Positions 47,459-59,396 of a stretch of DNA of 62,669 nucleotides are shown piece after piece. Each line of letters starts with the position of its first letter. Position 1 is the first letter of the stretch. This stretch comes from Priapulus caudatus (Eukaryota; Priapulida; Priapulimorpha; Priapulimorphida; Priapulidae). The DNA is taken from positions 1,338,088 through 1,400,756 of the forward strand of contig NW_014577076.1 in the NCBI RefSeq assembly GCF_000485595.1, given 5' to 3'. The notes under the pieces are model-generated. The model was given only the letters and a program-made list of their open reading frames with translations, searched no databases and was not told the origin of the DNA. The translations under genes were made by a program, and so were the position numbers.

Positions 47459-49538
47459 GTGAGCGTCCCACCCTACAACCTTCAAACATGCACGCTCGCA
47501 CGCGCGCGAATACACACACACACTAGTCCCAGCTACCATGTGCAAACTGGCACCTGCCCTCACTAAACAGTGCAGTGGTTTCATATACCCCTCCTGTACG
47601 TCATTACACGCCAGCTCTTCTTCGTCATAAGTATGTTAAGTATAATAATGTTTCCTTGGCAATCCTACACATGCTAGTCATTTCCCTAACTTCGCATTTG
47701 CAGAATTTGTTTTTTGAAACTAGATTGACTCCTTAACGTCCCAGAAGGCTGAGCCAACAAGGAATGACGTGCGTAGTCAGTTTCCCTGCAGATAGCAAAT
47801 ATTTACAGTTACATACATCTTCATGCAGTTCTGGAGCGCCCATCCCCAGAGATACTCGAACATTCTCTAATGTCTTCTGTCCTTAAACTAATGCTGTGGT
47901 AGTCGCTACCTGTCGATCATATTAAGGTCTTGCATTTTCCCAGCTCCTCCAGCGATTTTTCCTCTCTCGCGACGCCGAGCGAGTGGCAAAGTGAGCGTTC
48001 AATTCAAGCCCACCAGGTTGATGCGACATGACGTCAAAACGGGCAAGATTTTCCATCAGCGCCGTTCTCTGTCGAGCGTAAAATCTCGGCTCTTAACGTT
48101 TCGAGTAAACCGATCCGCTGCTGCACGGCGCAATCAAATCTCGCGTGCGTCGATATCTGTCCCGGAGGGCTGATCCATTTGACTGCATTTTTGAGGCCTT
48201 GCAAAAAGCTCTATTGGCATGTGGAGGCGGCGGTGCGGCCCTCGAGGGACATCCTAACATAGATCAGTGGAAACCTATGCAGCATCTAGCTACGTCGTAA
48301 GCCACGGTATCATGAGTGCTTTATGGTAGCTCCACCCACAGGCACGGTCTTGTTCACGAATGAGACAGGCCGAGAGCAGAGATGCTACAGGCTATGTTGT
48401 CTCACGGGTTGGTTTCGTGTGTCAGACGAATTCAATGGGTTGGTCCCAGCAGCCAGCTTAACTTCGATTCTCCATCACACGTTCATTTTCAGTGTGGTAG
48501 AGAGGGTGCAACTGACCTGCTGGGTGCACCAGCAGTCTATGAGCCATCAGAAACCTGCTGTGGGCACCTCGTATCTAGTGCTGCGTATGAATTATTTATA
48601 ACTGCCAGAATCACCAGTTACCTATCCAAGTTGTGCTGGGCTGTTTTCCCACAAAATTAGTGTTTAATTTCAATATATTCAATATATATTGCCCGTACAC
48701 AACCTAACCAACCCTGAAATGTTAGCTTGAATTACAGAAAACTATAGATCATTTGGCAGTGTCCTTTCTGAAATGTAAATTAATTATCTCTCGAAACATT
48801 CAAGCGAGAAATTTACACACTTAACACACTTATGCATGTTAGGTAATAATGTTCACCATTATTCATAAAATTGTAAGGATTTCGTTGGGGATAGTCTGGT
48901 AGTGGCTGAGAAGCAGTAATTAACCAGGAAACGCACAGGAAAATTATTTCCAACATGTAAATTAAGCTTTGAACATAGTGCTACAAACACAAGTACATCT
49001 AATTCTTGAAGATGAACAGTTTATCTATGAACTCTTTCCATTCCCTTATGGCTGTCTGCATCCAGCAACAAATTCTCGCCACCCCTTCTCATCCAGTACC
49101 CCTAACCTTGTTTATATAACCGTATATCCTTACTACTGATGTTTTTAGAAAGTTCGAGTGTTTATTCTACTAGTCTTGCAAGATGTGAGCAGAACAAAAT
49201 GAAAGTTAACTCACTGCAGATGGCTAATCGATATGTACGATCGTTTGGAAGTGTTGTTAAGTAAGCATAAACATGTATTATTTCTTAGGAATATTAGTAA
49301 GTGCTTAAAAACACTGACACAACACTTGGAAGAATTGTGAAGAAGAAGTGTAGAATTGTGAAACAACTCCTGTCGTATTAGTAGGACCTGCAGGAAAGAT
49401 TATTAAAACTATGCTAATGAAAAATACATACGAGTGTGGGCATGTACGCAGTGCATGAAACTTGTTGTAAACATGTTTTATAGTATTTGAACTAATTGTT
49501 CATTAATGTTTTCAATCACATTGCGTTTTGTTCTGCAG

Positions 49539-49675
49539 CAGCATCACTACCACCATCATAGGCATAACGTGGGTCAGCCTGGAGGGGGTGGTGAGGAGGT
49601 GGATGGAAGGCCCGAGGACGGAGACAGGCACATGAATGGACAGGCAAGGTCAGGTGTACACGACCAACATAGCAG
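49539..49675 (+). CDS. Exon 4 (residues 1127-1172), His/Gly-rich
   Basis: The 137-nt exon starts in phase 0 after a TTTTGTTCTGCAG acceptor and ends in phase 2 at GTAACA. The peptide starts QHHYHHHRHNVGQPGGGGEE and is otherwise polar. The acceptor is a NAGNAG tandem (CAGCAG), so splicing may alternately keep or drop the first Gln. No domain is recognised. Confidence 0.75.
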
Positions 49676-50138
49676 GTAACAGTAATAGCATCTATGTAAT
49701 GCAGTCTTCGTGTAGGTCTCAGGATATAGTGGTTGAGACTGCACTTCAAGGTAACACCCAAGTGTTGCCACTTCAGCGCTTGCCCAATGCTCGTCTCGTT
49801 TCATGTGCTGTAATGCAACTGTTATACTACAGCTTATACTACATTATGATACCATAAGGGTCTCAAGCCACCTCTGATAATTATGTGTCGTAAGGCGTGT
49901 AAGGTCTCAAACCACTTGATATACAAGCTAGTTAGTACCATTGCATCACATAGAAACCCCATCACAAATCCCATGGCCCGTTGTTAATTTAGAGGTAGGT
50001 TTAGAAACGTGTAGCACTGGGATATTTTGTGCTGCCTAGCATACTTGCTTAAATATTTGCTGTTATTATACTGGCTATTTCAAGAGATTATTGCCAAAAA
50101 ATCATACAGCGTTGTCCTCTCCCTCCTGATGTTCACAG

Positions 50139-51512
50139 GCACAGAAAAGCTAGCAGCTCTTCCATATCCTCTGTGTCTCAGACGGCGTTCAGCAAGACGG
50201 AAGGCACTGATCCGTTGGTCGATCGGCAGCACTCGTCAGGTCGCTCCAGTGATAGCAGCTCACTGTCGCAGAGCCACGGCTCGCTGGACAGTCCGCAGCG
50301 GTCATCCGACCCCTCGCGCGCGCCTCACAGCCCCCACCGGTCAGACTCCTCCCGCACCCCTCACAGCCCACACAGCCCTCGCCGTTCCGACCCCTCGCGC
50401 GCGCCGCTCAGCCCCCAGCGGGCAGACTCGGCCCACACCGCGCACAGCCCGCAGTGGTGTGACGTGTCGCGCACCCCGCACAGCCCGCTGCGCAGTGAGT
50501 CGTTGTCGTCGCGTGACGCGGTGTCGCGTGGCGTGGACGTCGCCGTTGCTGAGTCCCCGCGGCCGCAGCGCAGCGGGGTCGGCTCAGCGCGCCGCGGCTC
50601 TGACAGCGGGCTGCGTGCGCTAGAGCTCAGCATACAGACGGTGCCCGAGGACCAGGACATCGACGCGGTGCCGGCACCGCCACCGCCGCGTCGCGCCGCC
50701 AAGGAGGCGCCGATGTCGCCCAGCTCACAGAGCTCGGCGCAGTCGTCGCGCAGCACGCCGGAGACGGGGGCGGCAGCTCCGCAGCGCGCGGCGCCGCGCA
50801 CGTACGGCAGCGCCGACGAGACAGCCGCCCTCGGCGGCGCCAGCTTCCAGCGCGGTGGCGCGAGGAGCGCGTCCACCCGCGCCTACCGCTCGCCGCAGGT
50901 CAGCCGCCGCTTCCTCGACTCACACAAGTACGCGAAGGAGTTCCACGCGCTGCAGCATTGCGGCGGCGACGCGGCAGCGCTGGTGGCGGCGTCGCCCGCT
51001 GAGCATTCGGCGACGCTGCAGCATCCGAAGTGCAGCGAGCACTCGCGCAGCGCGGCCGCGGTCGCGCGCGGTGCGGCGATCGCGCGTGGAGGCGCCACCG
51101 TCGACGCCGCGCGCTCGGAGCGGCTGCGCAGCGCCGAGATCACGAAGCTGCGCTTGGCGAGCGGCGAGCATGCGTTGTCGTTGTCGTCGCCGCGGGAACC
51201 ACAGTCGCAGCGTCTCGTCACCGATCAGCAGCCGAAGATGGCGGCGGTGTCGCTGGCGCAGCACCGCACGCACCTCGGCAAGCAGGAACGCAACAAGCAA
51301 CATCGGCTGTCGCCCGGCGACTACTCAACGCTGCAGCATCTGAAGCCAAAGCAGACGCCTGCCGCACCGGGTCACCACGACTACGCATCACTGACACTTC
51401 AGGCGAAGAAGCACGCGAAGGAAGCTGAGGACATCGCCGCGGCATCGGCCAAGTACCACATGTGCAAGACCCTCACCGATACGTCTCCGCCCGGCCATGC
51501 CCCCCGACCTCG
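50139..51512 (+). CDS. Exon 5 (residues 1172-1630), Ser/Pro/Arg-rich
   Basis: The exon runs from acceptor GATGTTCACAG to donor GTATGA; it is 1374 nt and GC-rich, and its phases (enters 2, leaves 2) match exons 4 and 6. It opens RHRKASSSSISSVSQTAFSK. Around residues 1226-1290 a 12-residue repeat of the type RSDPSRAPHSPH occurs about five times, rich in Ser-Pro and Arg-x-x-Ser sites. Further on are a PAPPPPRR proline motif of SH3-ligand type, Ala/Ser/Arg-rich sequence, and several HALQH/TLQH/YSTLQHLK elements (about residues 1440-1570). Strong Ser/Ala/Arg bias and no globular domain suggest disorder. Reading past the donor gives a stop after about 25 codons, so splicing is required. Confidence 0.8.
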
Positions 51513-52266
51513 GTATGATATTACTGTCAGGGGGCGCGGTCCATCCGTTGCCCTACTGATGTTCTGTCTGGCATTTGTGATTTTGTAGTAGAGCGAATCT
51601 TGTAATCAATTGAGTTTGTGCATTGGTTTGGGTTGTGCGGCTTGATAAATTGTGTTTCTCAGGGAAAGTTTTTCATAAATCTAATCTTTTCTAGTGTAAA
51701 TCGAATGAGTGGTACATCTAGCTCTCGATTTCAGAGCTTTATGTGCGTGAGGGGTGGGGAATACAACTATATGTTAGAAATAAGTTGACTGAATGCATTC
51801 ACTGTACTGCAAGTATAAGGTATTTTACCAGGGGTGTTATGGAAAAAAACTATATTTTTGTGAATTCCCCGTATTATTACAAGTATGGGAACCATTATAT
51901 GAACCTGGTAAGACTACCATGGGTCAAAACTAGTTGTTCGTCGCTGGCGTGGCAATGAGCTTTACAGCCTGTGTTCAGTAAACAGACAGCTCATAGTCCC
52001 AGCTCAATCATTCTCGTTTAACGTACCATTTTTCCTTGTTCCTTTTTTTGGGCGCTTCTCAGTTCAGCCATTTCTGCTTCTCATCTGTGGGCAAATGATT
52101 ACAGCTCATGCATTAAATATGTGCTAATAAATGTATTTACAAATTCCAGAATCGTATAACTGTTTAGTGCAAGTTTGTTATCTAAATATTTTCGATGCTA
52201 TGTCCATAGACTTGTATTATATATGTGCCTAGTTACTGCTACGTGTCTTTCTGCTTAATCCTGCAG

Positions 52267-52490
52267 GACGTCAATGGAGCAGCATCAGAGATCGCTATAC
52301 CACTCTCCACCTCTTGCTGCCACCACGAGTCCCCCGATGTCGATCGCACAGGTGCGACAGACGAGTCGGGATGCGGCGATGACGACATCGCTGTCCACAT
52401 CATTCCCCAACCAGGCGTCCGCGTTCTCGCTCTACCAGGGTCAGCCCGACAACGTAGCACCACTGTCAATGTCATACACGGGTCGAGAAG
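52267..52490 (+). CDS. Exon 6 (residues 1630-1705)
   Basis: The 224-nt exon lies between acceptor AATCCTGCAG and donor GTAGGC; it enters in phase 2 and leaves in phase 1. The first codon completes Arg 1630, then TSMEQHQRSLYHSPPLAATT. It is polar, Ser/Thr/Gln-rich, ending with LSMSYTGREG. No domain is recognised. Two other frames are open through the exon, but only this one matches both neighbours. Confidence 0.75.
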
Positions 52491-52995
52491 GTAGGCTGCT
52501 GTTACGGAGTCGTCAGTTGTCGTTAGCGGCGCTGCTGGTTATGATGTTATAGCTCTTCCACATTCCATGACTGAATGCATTTCGCTGGACTGCGTCAGCA
52601 GAGATTTTGGTTGTAGGGCGATTTCTGATGTTGTGCGTCGTTATCAAGGAGTCCGATGAAGAGTAAAGTTTTGTACAGTTTGCGATAACAGTTCACAGGG
52701 TATGATGTGTGAGAGTAGGGCATAGTATGTAATATGGTAGCTTACTGCTGTACCATAGGGTAGGTTTCTGGTGTGATCATTATGGTAAAATCCATAATGT
52801 ATTCAATATGGTAAAATCAGGGTTATTGTAAAAGTAGCGGTGATGGTCAGTTGTCTCTTTCAGGCAATAAAAAGTCCCACTAGTCTGTATGGTTAACATA
52901 TACATGATACGTCTAGACTCTAAAGGGAGCATTATGTGTAGGGATAAATGTACAGGCTTCTGTTATGCCCTCCCTCATTGATTTGCTGTGTATAG

Positions 52996-53162
52996 GTGGA
53001 CAGCTTACAGCACAGGTGCCCAAGACGCAGAAAGTAGTTCCACGAATGGGAGTCGCCAGTAGTCGAGCTGACCGTGTGCACATACGCACAAATCCATCTG
53101 CCTTCCGACCACCGAACCACCCTAGTCACCAATTACAGCTGCAACAGTTTCTTCAGGAGCAG
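52996..53162 (+). CDS. Exon 7 (residues 1705-1760), Gln-rich end
   Basis: 167 nt, acceptor GCTGTGTATAG, donor GTAACT, entering phase 1 and leaving phase 0. The peptide includes [20 protein letters not shown] and ends [12 protein letters not shown], a Gln/Leu-rich stretch with helix or coiled-coil character that continues into exon 8. It has several basic residues before the Gln-rich part. Confidence 0.75.
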
Positions 53163-53185
53163 GTAACTAAATACATCAGTACTCA

Positions 53186-53361
53186 TGTCATCTAATAACA
53201 CACGCACACACACATGCACACACACACGCACACACGCACATGCATGCACACACGCACGCACACACACCCACATCCACACACACGCACACACATGCCCACA
53301 CACACACACACACACACATGCACGTGCACACAAGCACGCATGCACGTGCGCACGCACACAG
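53186..53361. repeat. (CA)n microsatellite in intron 7
   Basis: CACACA/CACGCA repeats begin about 25 nt downstream of the exon 7 donor and run about 175 bp. Confidence 0.95.
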
Positions 53362-54206
53362 ACTGTAACGTCTAACTATAACATCTGGCAGTTTCCGTTA
53401 CAGAGCAAGTAAACTCGAGTGTACCATCATTCTAAGGAACACCTGTAGATGGCGCTAGCTATAAAATCGAAGGTCTAGCGGTTGATAACAAATGCATTTG
53501 GTCTAATAACGCTAGATTTGGTCTATTGACAGTTGTTGAGCTTAACTGAATAAAATTGCACAATTGTGTTGGCCTAAATATTAACACTTATAATGCATGA
53601 GTTGATTGATGCATGTATAAAATTCTGACCATTGGTCAGCATTTAATCTGTGAGCTTCTGGACATCGTCTGTAGATCGCAATCATTGATTAGTTGCCTTC
53701 AATTGCTTCACACATGAAGCAAGCATGTTTGTGCATACAGATGTGTTGAGAATCCCTTTAAAAAATTCCGTGCGATCTTCTCTATAACAGTCTGGCCTGC
53801 CCTTCAGTCCACTAACCCTATAAAAGCCTTTTAAGCTTGTTCGAAGCCAGGAGGAATCGTTATGTAAAAACTATTAGGTAGCAACCCGTGTCTGTGTGCG
53901 TATCCGACCAGACGTGGCGGCATCGTGCCGCGAGCCTATTGATTTTCCCTCTCCTTTACTAAGAACCAGGGAAGATTTCTCTTGCCCATGAGATTTATAG
54001 ATTTCCCCCGCGCATCTTCGCCATGTGTCGCAAGAAGTGAAGCTGCTCGGAGCTTCAATCGTGCGGATGCTGCTGCTAGTTGCAGGAGAGGGGAAGGTTT
54101 CTCTCTCGCATTAGCTCTGTAGGTTTCTGTGCGTGTCTTTGTCGTGTGTCGCGAGAAGTGAAGCTGGTTGGGGCGTCCTTCATGCGCATGCTGCTGCTTG
54201 TTGCAG

Positions 54207-54303
54207 GAGAAGAGGAGAGAGCTGGTGGACTCGAGCGACGACGATCTGTACGAGGACGACGACCGTGAGGAGGACGAGGACGACTTTGCAGACGACGAGG
54301 AAG
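54207..54303 (+). CDS. Exon 8 (residues 1761-1793), acidic block
   Basis: 97 nt between acceptor GCTTGTTGCAG and donor GTGAGC; it enters phase 0 and leaves phase 1. It starts EKRRELVDSSDDDLYED and continues as an almost unbroken Asp/Glu run to DDEEG. With the end of exon 7 it forms a Gln/Lys/Arg helix followed by a strongly acidic segment, possibly a binding surface for basic partners. An intronic stretch at about 54030-54100 resembles the sequence just upstream of this exon (about 54160-54210), a local duplication of the acceptor region. Confidence 0.8.
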
Positions 54304-54928
54304 GTGAGCTGTTATTGAGGTGTCTGCCATGAGTGAGCAAGAGTGTATGTGCGTGTGCAGGTGGGCGTGGGTGCGTGGCTGCATGTTAGCCGAAGACGTG
54401 CGTGTGTGTGGTGGTCGTGTGTACATGATTCGGGGGGTGGCTACATATTTGCATGTGCAGGTGCGCGTGGATGCTTATGTGTGTGCGAGTGTGTATCTGG
54501 GTGTGTTTTAATAAGTAAATATTTACGATTTCAGTTTTCCTATGTTATTTATAGGGTAAATACAAACTGCAGACGTTGTGACAAAACCGAAACAATACAG
54601 GAAATATTTTATACATATGTATTTGTATATGTATTTGACAAGAAGCTTTAGTCTAGATGATAAACCATACTACTCTTAAGTACGTATCACATTGTCTTGA
54701 AAAGATGAGCACCTGATTATGATTATGATTGAATGATAACTGTACTACGAAATGGTTACTGTATAAATTTCAGTTTGGTTTATCATATAGAATTCCTCAC
54801 TGGATCACACAATCAAAATAGAGATTGCACAATGCGTGAAATGGCGCCGTGATATTGCAGTTGACTATGATAGGTGCTAACAATTGTTTATTAACGATGA
54901 CTTGATCAAAGATTAATTTGTGTTTCAG

Positions 54929-55051
54929 GTGCGAGCAATGCTGACTCATCCTCGCAGGAGTACCTAGATGACAACGACTCGCTGAGTGGGAAGTACACAG
55001 GCTCTCAGTATTCTCCGCAAATGCCCTCTAAGCATGGCTCCAGCTACCAAG
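54929..55051 (+). CDS. Exon 9 (residues 1793-1834)
   Basis: 123 nt, acceptor TTGTGTTTCAG, donor GTGGGC, phase 1 in and phase 1 out. The peptide reads GASNADSSSQEYLDDNDSLS and then GKYTGSQYSPQMPSKHGSSY. It is Ser/Asp/Tyr-rich and probably disordered. Being symmetric in phase (1-1), the exon could be skipped without breaking the frame. Confidence 0.75.
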
Positions 55052-55339
55052 GTGGGCATGTTGAACATGCATGGCTTCATGCAGGTTGAATAGGGAAAGG
55101 GATGCGGGCAGTCTGCCTTGTCATACCTCGAATATGCCTTCTAAAGTGTGAACCTTATGAGTGTGAAATATAGTGTGAACTATAAAGTGTGAACAATATG
55201 AACCCATTATGATCTTCATAGGTCATAATCTTCATAGATCATCACAGATGAATAGATGATTATTTTGATCACGCGTCGAGTGTCGTCATGTTTGCTATGC
55301 TGCTCACGGCTGCAATCCCTGTCGTCATTGTCTCTGCAG

Positions 55340-55569
55340 GAAGCATAGCGGGAGAGGAGAATAGTGACAGCAGCAGCGCCTTCTCCATGTCCTCTCCCGG
55401 CACGAAGCCACGGCTTGTGGGCGGTCCAGCCTCTGGTGCCATGGTAACATCGACAGTCGCCCCTGGCAACCAGCCATCAATCAACAGCGCTGAGGTATTG
55501 TACACGTCCATGCAGCGGAACAAGTTAGGGCCGGCTATGCGCGGCGTGCCCGCGTTAGAAAAAAGCCAG
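55340..55569 (+). CDS. Exon 10 (residues 1834-1910)
   Basis: 230 nt, acceptor TTGTCTCTGCAG, donor GTATTT, phase 1 in and phase 0 out. It contains GEENSDSSSAFSMSSPGTKP, then VLYTSMQRNKLGPAMRGVPA. It is Ser-rich first, then more hydrophobic, so the second half may hold a short conserved interaction motif. An open frame on the opposite strand over this exon is a shadow. Confidence 0.75.
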
Positions 55570-55796
55570 GTATTTATAAATGCACTCAGAATGCTGGTGT
55601 AATGGAATGCAATGGCATCACGGCTCACTCACACACGTGCGCGTCACTAACAGTCATTTGGATTGAGTGTCAGGATGTGACAGCAGTTGTCACTCACTCA
55701 CACGTGTCACTAACTCTCATGGAGGATGTCCGCACGAGTCCCAAGTGTGGGTGTGCGCACTGTTATGGGACACTCCTTCTGGATTCCCTGTTCTCT

Positions 55797-55827
55797 CTCT
55801 CTATCTCTATCTCTCTCTCTGTCTCTG

Positions 55828-55883
<56 letters not shown>

Positions 55884-55923
55884 GCTCTCTCTCTCTCTCT
55901 CTGTCCGTGTCTCTCTCTCTTCT

Positions 55924-55991
<68 letters not shown>

Positions 55992-56167
55992 ATCTATATA
56001 TATCTCTCTCTCTATCTATCTATCTCTGTATCTCTCTCTCTGTTTCTGTGTCTCGCACTCACTCACTCATTCACTCCCTCACTCACTCACTCACTCACTC
56101 ACTCACTCACTCACTCACTCACTCACTCACTCACTCTCCTCTCCCACTCCTTCCTCCCTTCTCTCCC

Positions 56168-56199
<32 letters not shown>

Positions 56200-56229
56200 C
56201 CTCTCTATCTCTCTCTCTCTCTCTCTTCT

Positions 56230-56283
<54 letters not shown>
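55797..56283. repeat. CT-rich block of mixed microsatellites, intron 10
   Basis: (CT)n, (CTGT)n, (TCTA)n (about 55948-55990) and (ACTC)n (about 56055-56137) runs follow each other, ending with a pure CT run at about 56228-56283. Long frames through it (Ser/Leu and His/Ser repeats) are not genes. Confidence 0.95.
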
Positions 56284-56285
<2 letters not shown>

Positions 56286-56959
56286 GCACGCGCTGTCTGC
56301 TAGTGTTGGTGAGCAGGGGGAGATTAGCATGTGTACGTGACAACGTACCCTGTAAAACAACTTCTCGTGTTTGTTCTTGGCATGTTTTGTCTCTGCTGCA
56401 TCGAGCCACTATATTTATAATTCACTGTGTTTGTCTAAGCTAACAAGGCAAATTACTTGCTCATAATGTAACCAAACGAGCATACAGCAACCTTTCATAT
56501 TTGACATTTCAACGTCTCATTTAATGTAAATTTGTATGACAATGTGCATTTGCACGAAAGTACGCTGTTTCAATATTTCTTGAGTCAATAATTGTTTATC
56601 ACCCCTTTATTATGAACTCTTGCCAAGCGCAGTGTGCTGCAGGGTAAAACAATTCAAGATTGCCCAAACATTAAAATAAAATAGCTCACACCAAAATCGG
56701 TTTATAACTGTTGTGGATATAAGGGAAGCAGGAAGCATTTTGTGTTGCCGTGACAACACGGGGTTGAATTCACGAGGCATTCTATTTGTGCCTTGGAATA
56801 CTTCCAATGTGAGCATGGTGGGAGAGACTGCTTTATGGCTGTGTTTGCCCGCGTGCGTGTGCATATACGTGCTTGTCATCATGTGTGTACGTAAAACAGT
56901 GAGTGGTAGGCAAGCAAAGTTATACAGTGTGAGTGGAAAAAAGAAGGGGCCAGAACGAG

Positions 56960-57390
56960 TAAGAGAGCGAGAGCGAGAGAGAGAGAGAGAGAGACGAGAG
57001 AGGAGAAGGGACGGAGAGAGAGACGGAGACCGCGAGCCGGCGGCAGAGAAGCGACGAATCGAGGAAGGAAAGAGAGAACGGGGAGGCGAGAGGAAGAGAG
57101 GGAGAGGACGAGGGAGGAGAGGAAGAGATGATGGACGAAGAGGAGAGAGAGACGAGAGAGAGAGAGAGAGAGAGAGAACGAAGAGAGAGACGAGATTCTC
57201 GCGAAATCACAGCGCTGCGAAAGGCGAAACCCACACTCTCGCTGGTTCCCGCCCACCCCCGCGGAGCGACTGTCCGCATGTATGCAGCCCACCCCGCTGA
57301 GATGAGAGAGAGGAGAGAGGAGAGAGAGAGAGGCAGGACGCGAGAAGACTGGAGATGGAGACGGGAGAAGGAGAGAGGGAGAGAGAATAA
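56960..57390. repeat. GA-rich purine block, intron 10
   Basis: GAGA/GAGG-rich sequence lies on the + strand, about 680 bp after the CT-rich block. The two blocks are complementary in the transcript. Arg/Glu-rich open frames here are translations of the repeat. Confidence 0.9.
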
Positions 57391-59288
57391 GGGACAGAGA
57401 GAAGAATGGCAGGGTTGACTGAATGTGTTGACAATCGGTGTGGATGTTTTTGTTTGTGTTACTTTTGCAAGTTGGAATAACCATATAATCGCTGTCTTAC
57501 GCACTTGATTGACTATGTTGATATACGCCTGTGCTGAGGTCAACCATAAGTATTAGCCCTTCCCAACATTTGCTTGTCGTGAGCGTCGGTCGCGTGCTTG
57601 CGTGGGCGGCGTTGCGTGCCTGTGCGCGGTCCGGCGGCGTGAAGAGCAGCGTGTCGTGACGTTTGATTCGGCTGCGCAAAATTGATCTGCCTTTTATTCG
57701 TCAGACGAGTTTTACATTATAGAAAGAGGAAGGGAGGCAGGGATGGGAGAGGACTAGACAAAGGCATACGTGGGTAGAATGGCGTGAAGCAGAGCGGGAA
57801 GAGTAATGCTTATGGGGGTTTCTGACAGGTCGAATAATACGGGATAGCAGTGGCGCCGTGGCTGTTGAAAAAGGTGATAACATTGAATGGCCGCCGTGAT
57901 GTGGATATCTCTCTGCTTCAGTTTCCTGTGATACGTGCCGGTCTTCTGTTGCGGCCGAGGAAAATGTGACGGCGTCCTCGTCATGTGTTTGAAAACGAAA
58001 CCTGTTAAACAACGGATGGGAGGCAGAATGCTTAGTTGATCAGTGCCATGCTGCCATGAAGGTTACCGATTTCTGTTTCCTGTTGGTACATCCTCGGGTA
58101 TTCTTGGAAATTTTGCCATGAGAGCATGCCAACGTCGTGTGGCACAATTAGTTGTACGTCACTACTAAAAGTCGTCTTAGCATTATTCCTAATGTTTCTA
58201 TGCGATAAATAATCACAGATGTAATTACCTTTATAATGGACACGCTGTTTGTTTTTCTTATACCATAATTGGAGTAAATTTAGCAAATCTGCTAAATTGT
58301 GCGTCTCCACGCTTGCCGTGATTGGCTTTTGTTTTATGATTACTATGGCATGATAAATCTTTATGCACCAAAAGCAGAGAATAATAATCATAAGCAAGTA
58401 TATATGATGAGAAATTGCAAATGTTATATATATACATATATATACACAGTTGGCTGTGTTTTTAGTATGCTGCGCCGTTTTAAATCTGTTAAAACGGCAA
58501 AATGTATATTTAAACTTGACAGGTTCTCAGTCATCCGCCTCACACCCTCCCTACCATTCCCGCACTGCGTTCGCTTGCAGGTTATGCGATATCATTGTGA
58601 CATGATCATCGGTGGTCATCGGGGGTTCAAAAACAAATCTGCCTAGAGTTTATGCGTCGAATTTTATTTTTGATTACAAAGCAGCTATTGTCTGGAGGTT
58701 AATTAGAGATTTTAGGGCATCATCGCAAGTTAGAGTGGCACCAAGCCACATATTACTTTCAATGAAGAGTTATCAATGCAGCCTACTTCATAACAGTGTC
58801 TCATATGGGACAAAGTTGTATTGCGTACATAACATGAAGTTTATGGGAAAGGCTCGGTAGTAAGCCTTGTAGTAGAGCAACCGCAGCATGGAATTCCGTG
58901 GGTCATTGAATATAGAGGTGTAATGTAGAGCAACATGTAGATACGCTTATTAGTCGATTAGACCAGGGGTGGGCTGTGGGCAGTTGATTCGCAATTAGTG
59001 ATGGAACATTTGGAGTATTATCTAGGCATTACTGTGACGATCGTAGTGCTGTCGTGGTTGCTGTCCATGATTGCACACGTTGGTGATGAGATCATAATGG
59101 CTTCACACTTCATTCCTCTCTCTGCATCCATCCTCCTGTTCGTACGCTTCGTCTGCCAGAGAGATCAGGATAATACAGCGATCAGCGGAAAGATGCAGTG
59201 AAGCACAGAGGTGCTTCTGTTTCTACGTGTAAACGTGACGAGATGAGATCGTGTACAAATGTTGTGTGTTGATTTTCGCTCTCGCCAG
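57391..59288. other. Intron 10, remainder
   Basis: No exon is supported. At 58524-58581 a short piece between acceptor-like ACAG or TTCTCAG sites and a CAG-GTTATG donor could encode a Ser/His-rich peptide, but its phases do not fit exons 10 and 11. Confidence 0.5.
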
Positions 59289-59396
59289 TCGCTGTCGTCG
59301 GAGTATGCTACAACGCGCCCTCTATCGATGCTGATAACCTCCCAGTCAGAACAGCAAATGTCTCAGTACGCCAGTATCGGATCATTGCAGCGCCAG
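59289..59396 (+). CDS. Exon 11 (residues 1911-1946), last exon traced
   Basis: 108 nt, acceptor CGCTCTCGCCAG, donor GTACTG, phase 0 at both ends. The peptide reads SLSSEYATTRPLSMLITSQS and ends QYASIGSLQRQ. No stop codon is present, so the protein continues in an exon I could not identify or beyond the window. Being phase 0-0 it could be an optional cassette. Confidence 0.7.

Larger units (their letters stand above)
43812..50789 (+). repeat. Large duplicated block, second copy (continuous)
   Basis: This matches 32785-42575 without the 2.9-kb insertion; instead 46580-46706 holds GA-rich simple sequence. It contains the complete exon 3, exon 4 and start of exon 5 used in the gene model. Confidence 0.9.

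Noticed and set aside
55602-56443. Two overlapping frames of 230-260 codons in intron 10
   Set aside because: Ser/Leu and His/Ser runs from CT, TCTA and ACTC microsatellites.
58524-58581. Possible exon between exons 10 and 11
   Set aside because: No acceptor choice gives phases that fit both exon 10 (leaves phase 0) and exon 11 (enters phase 0).
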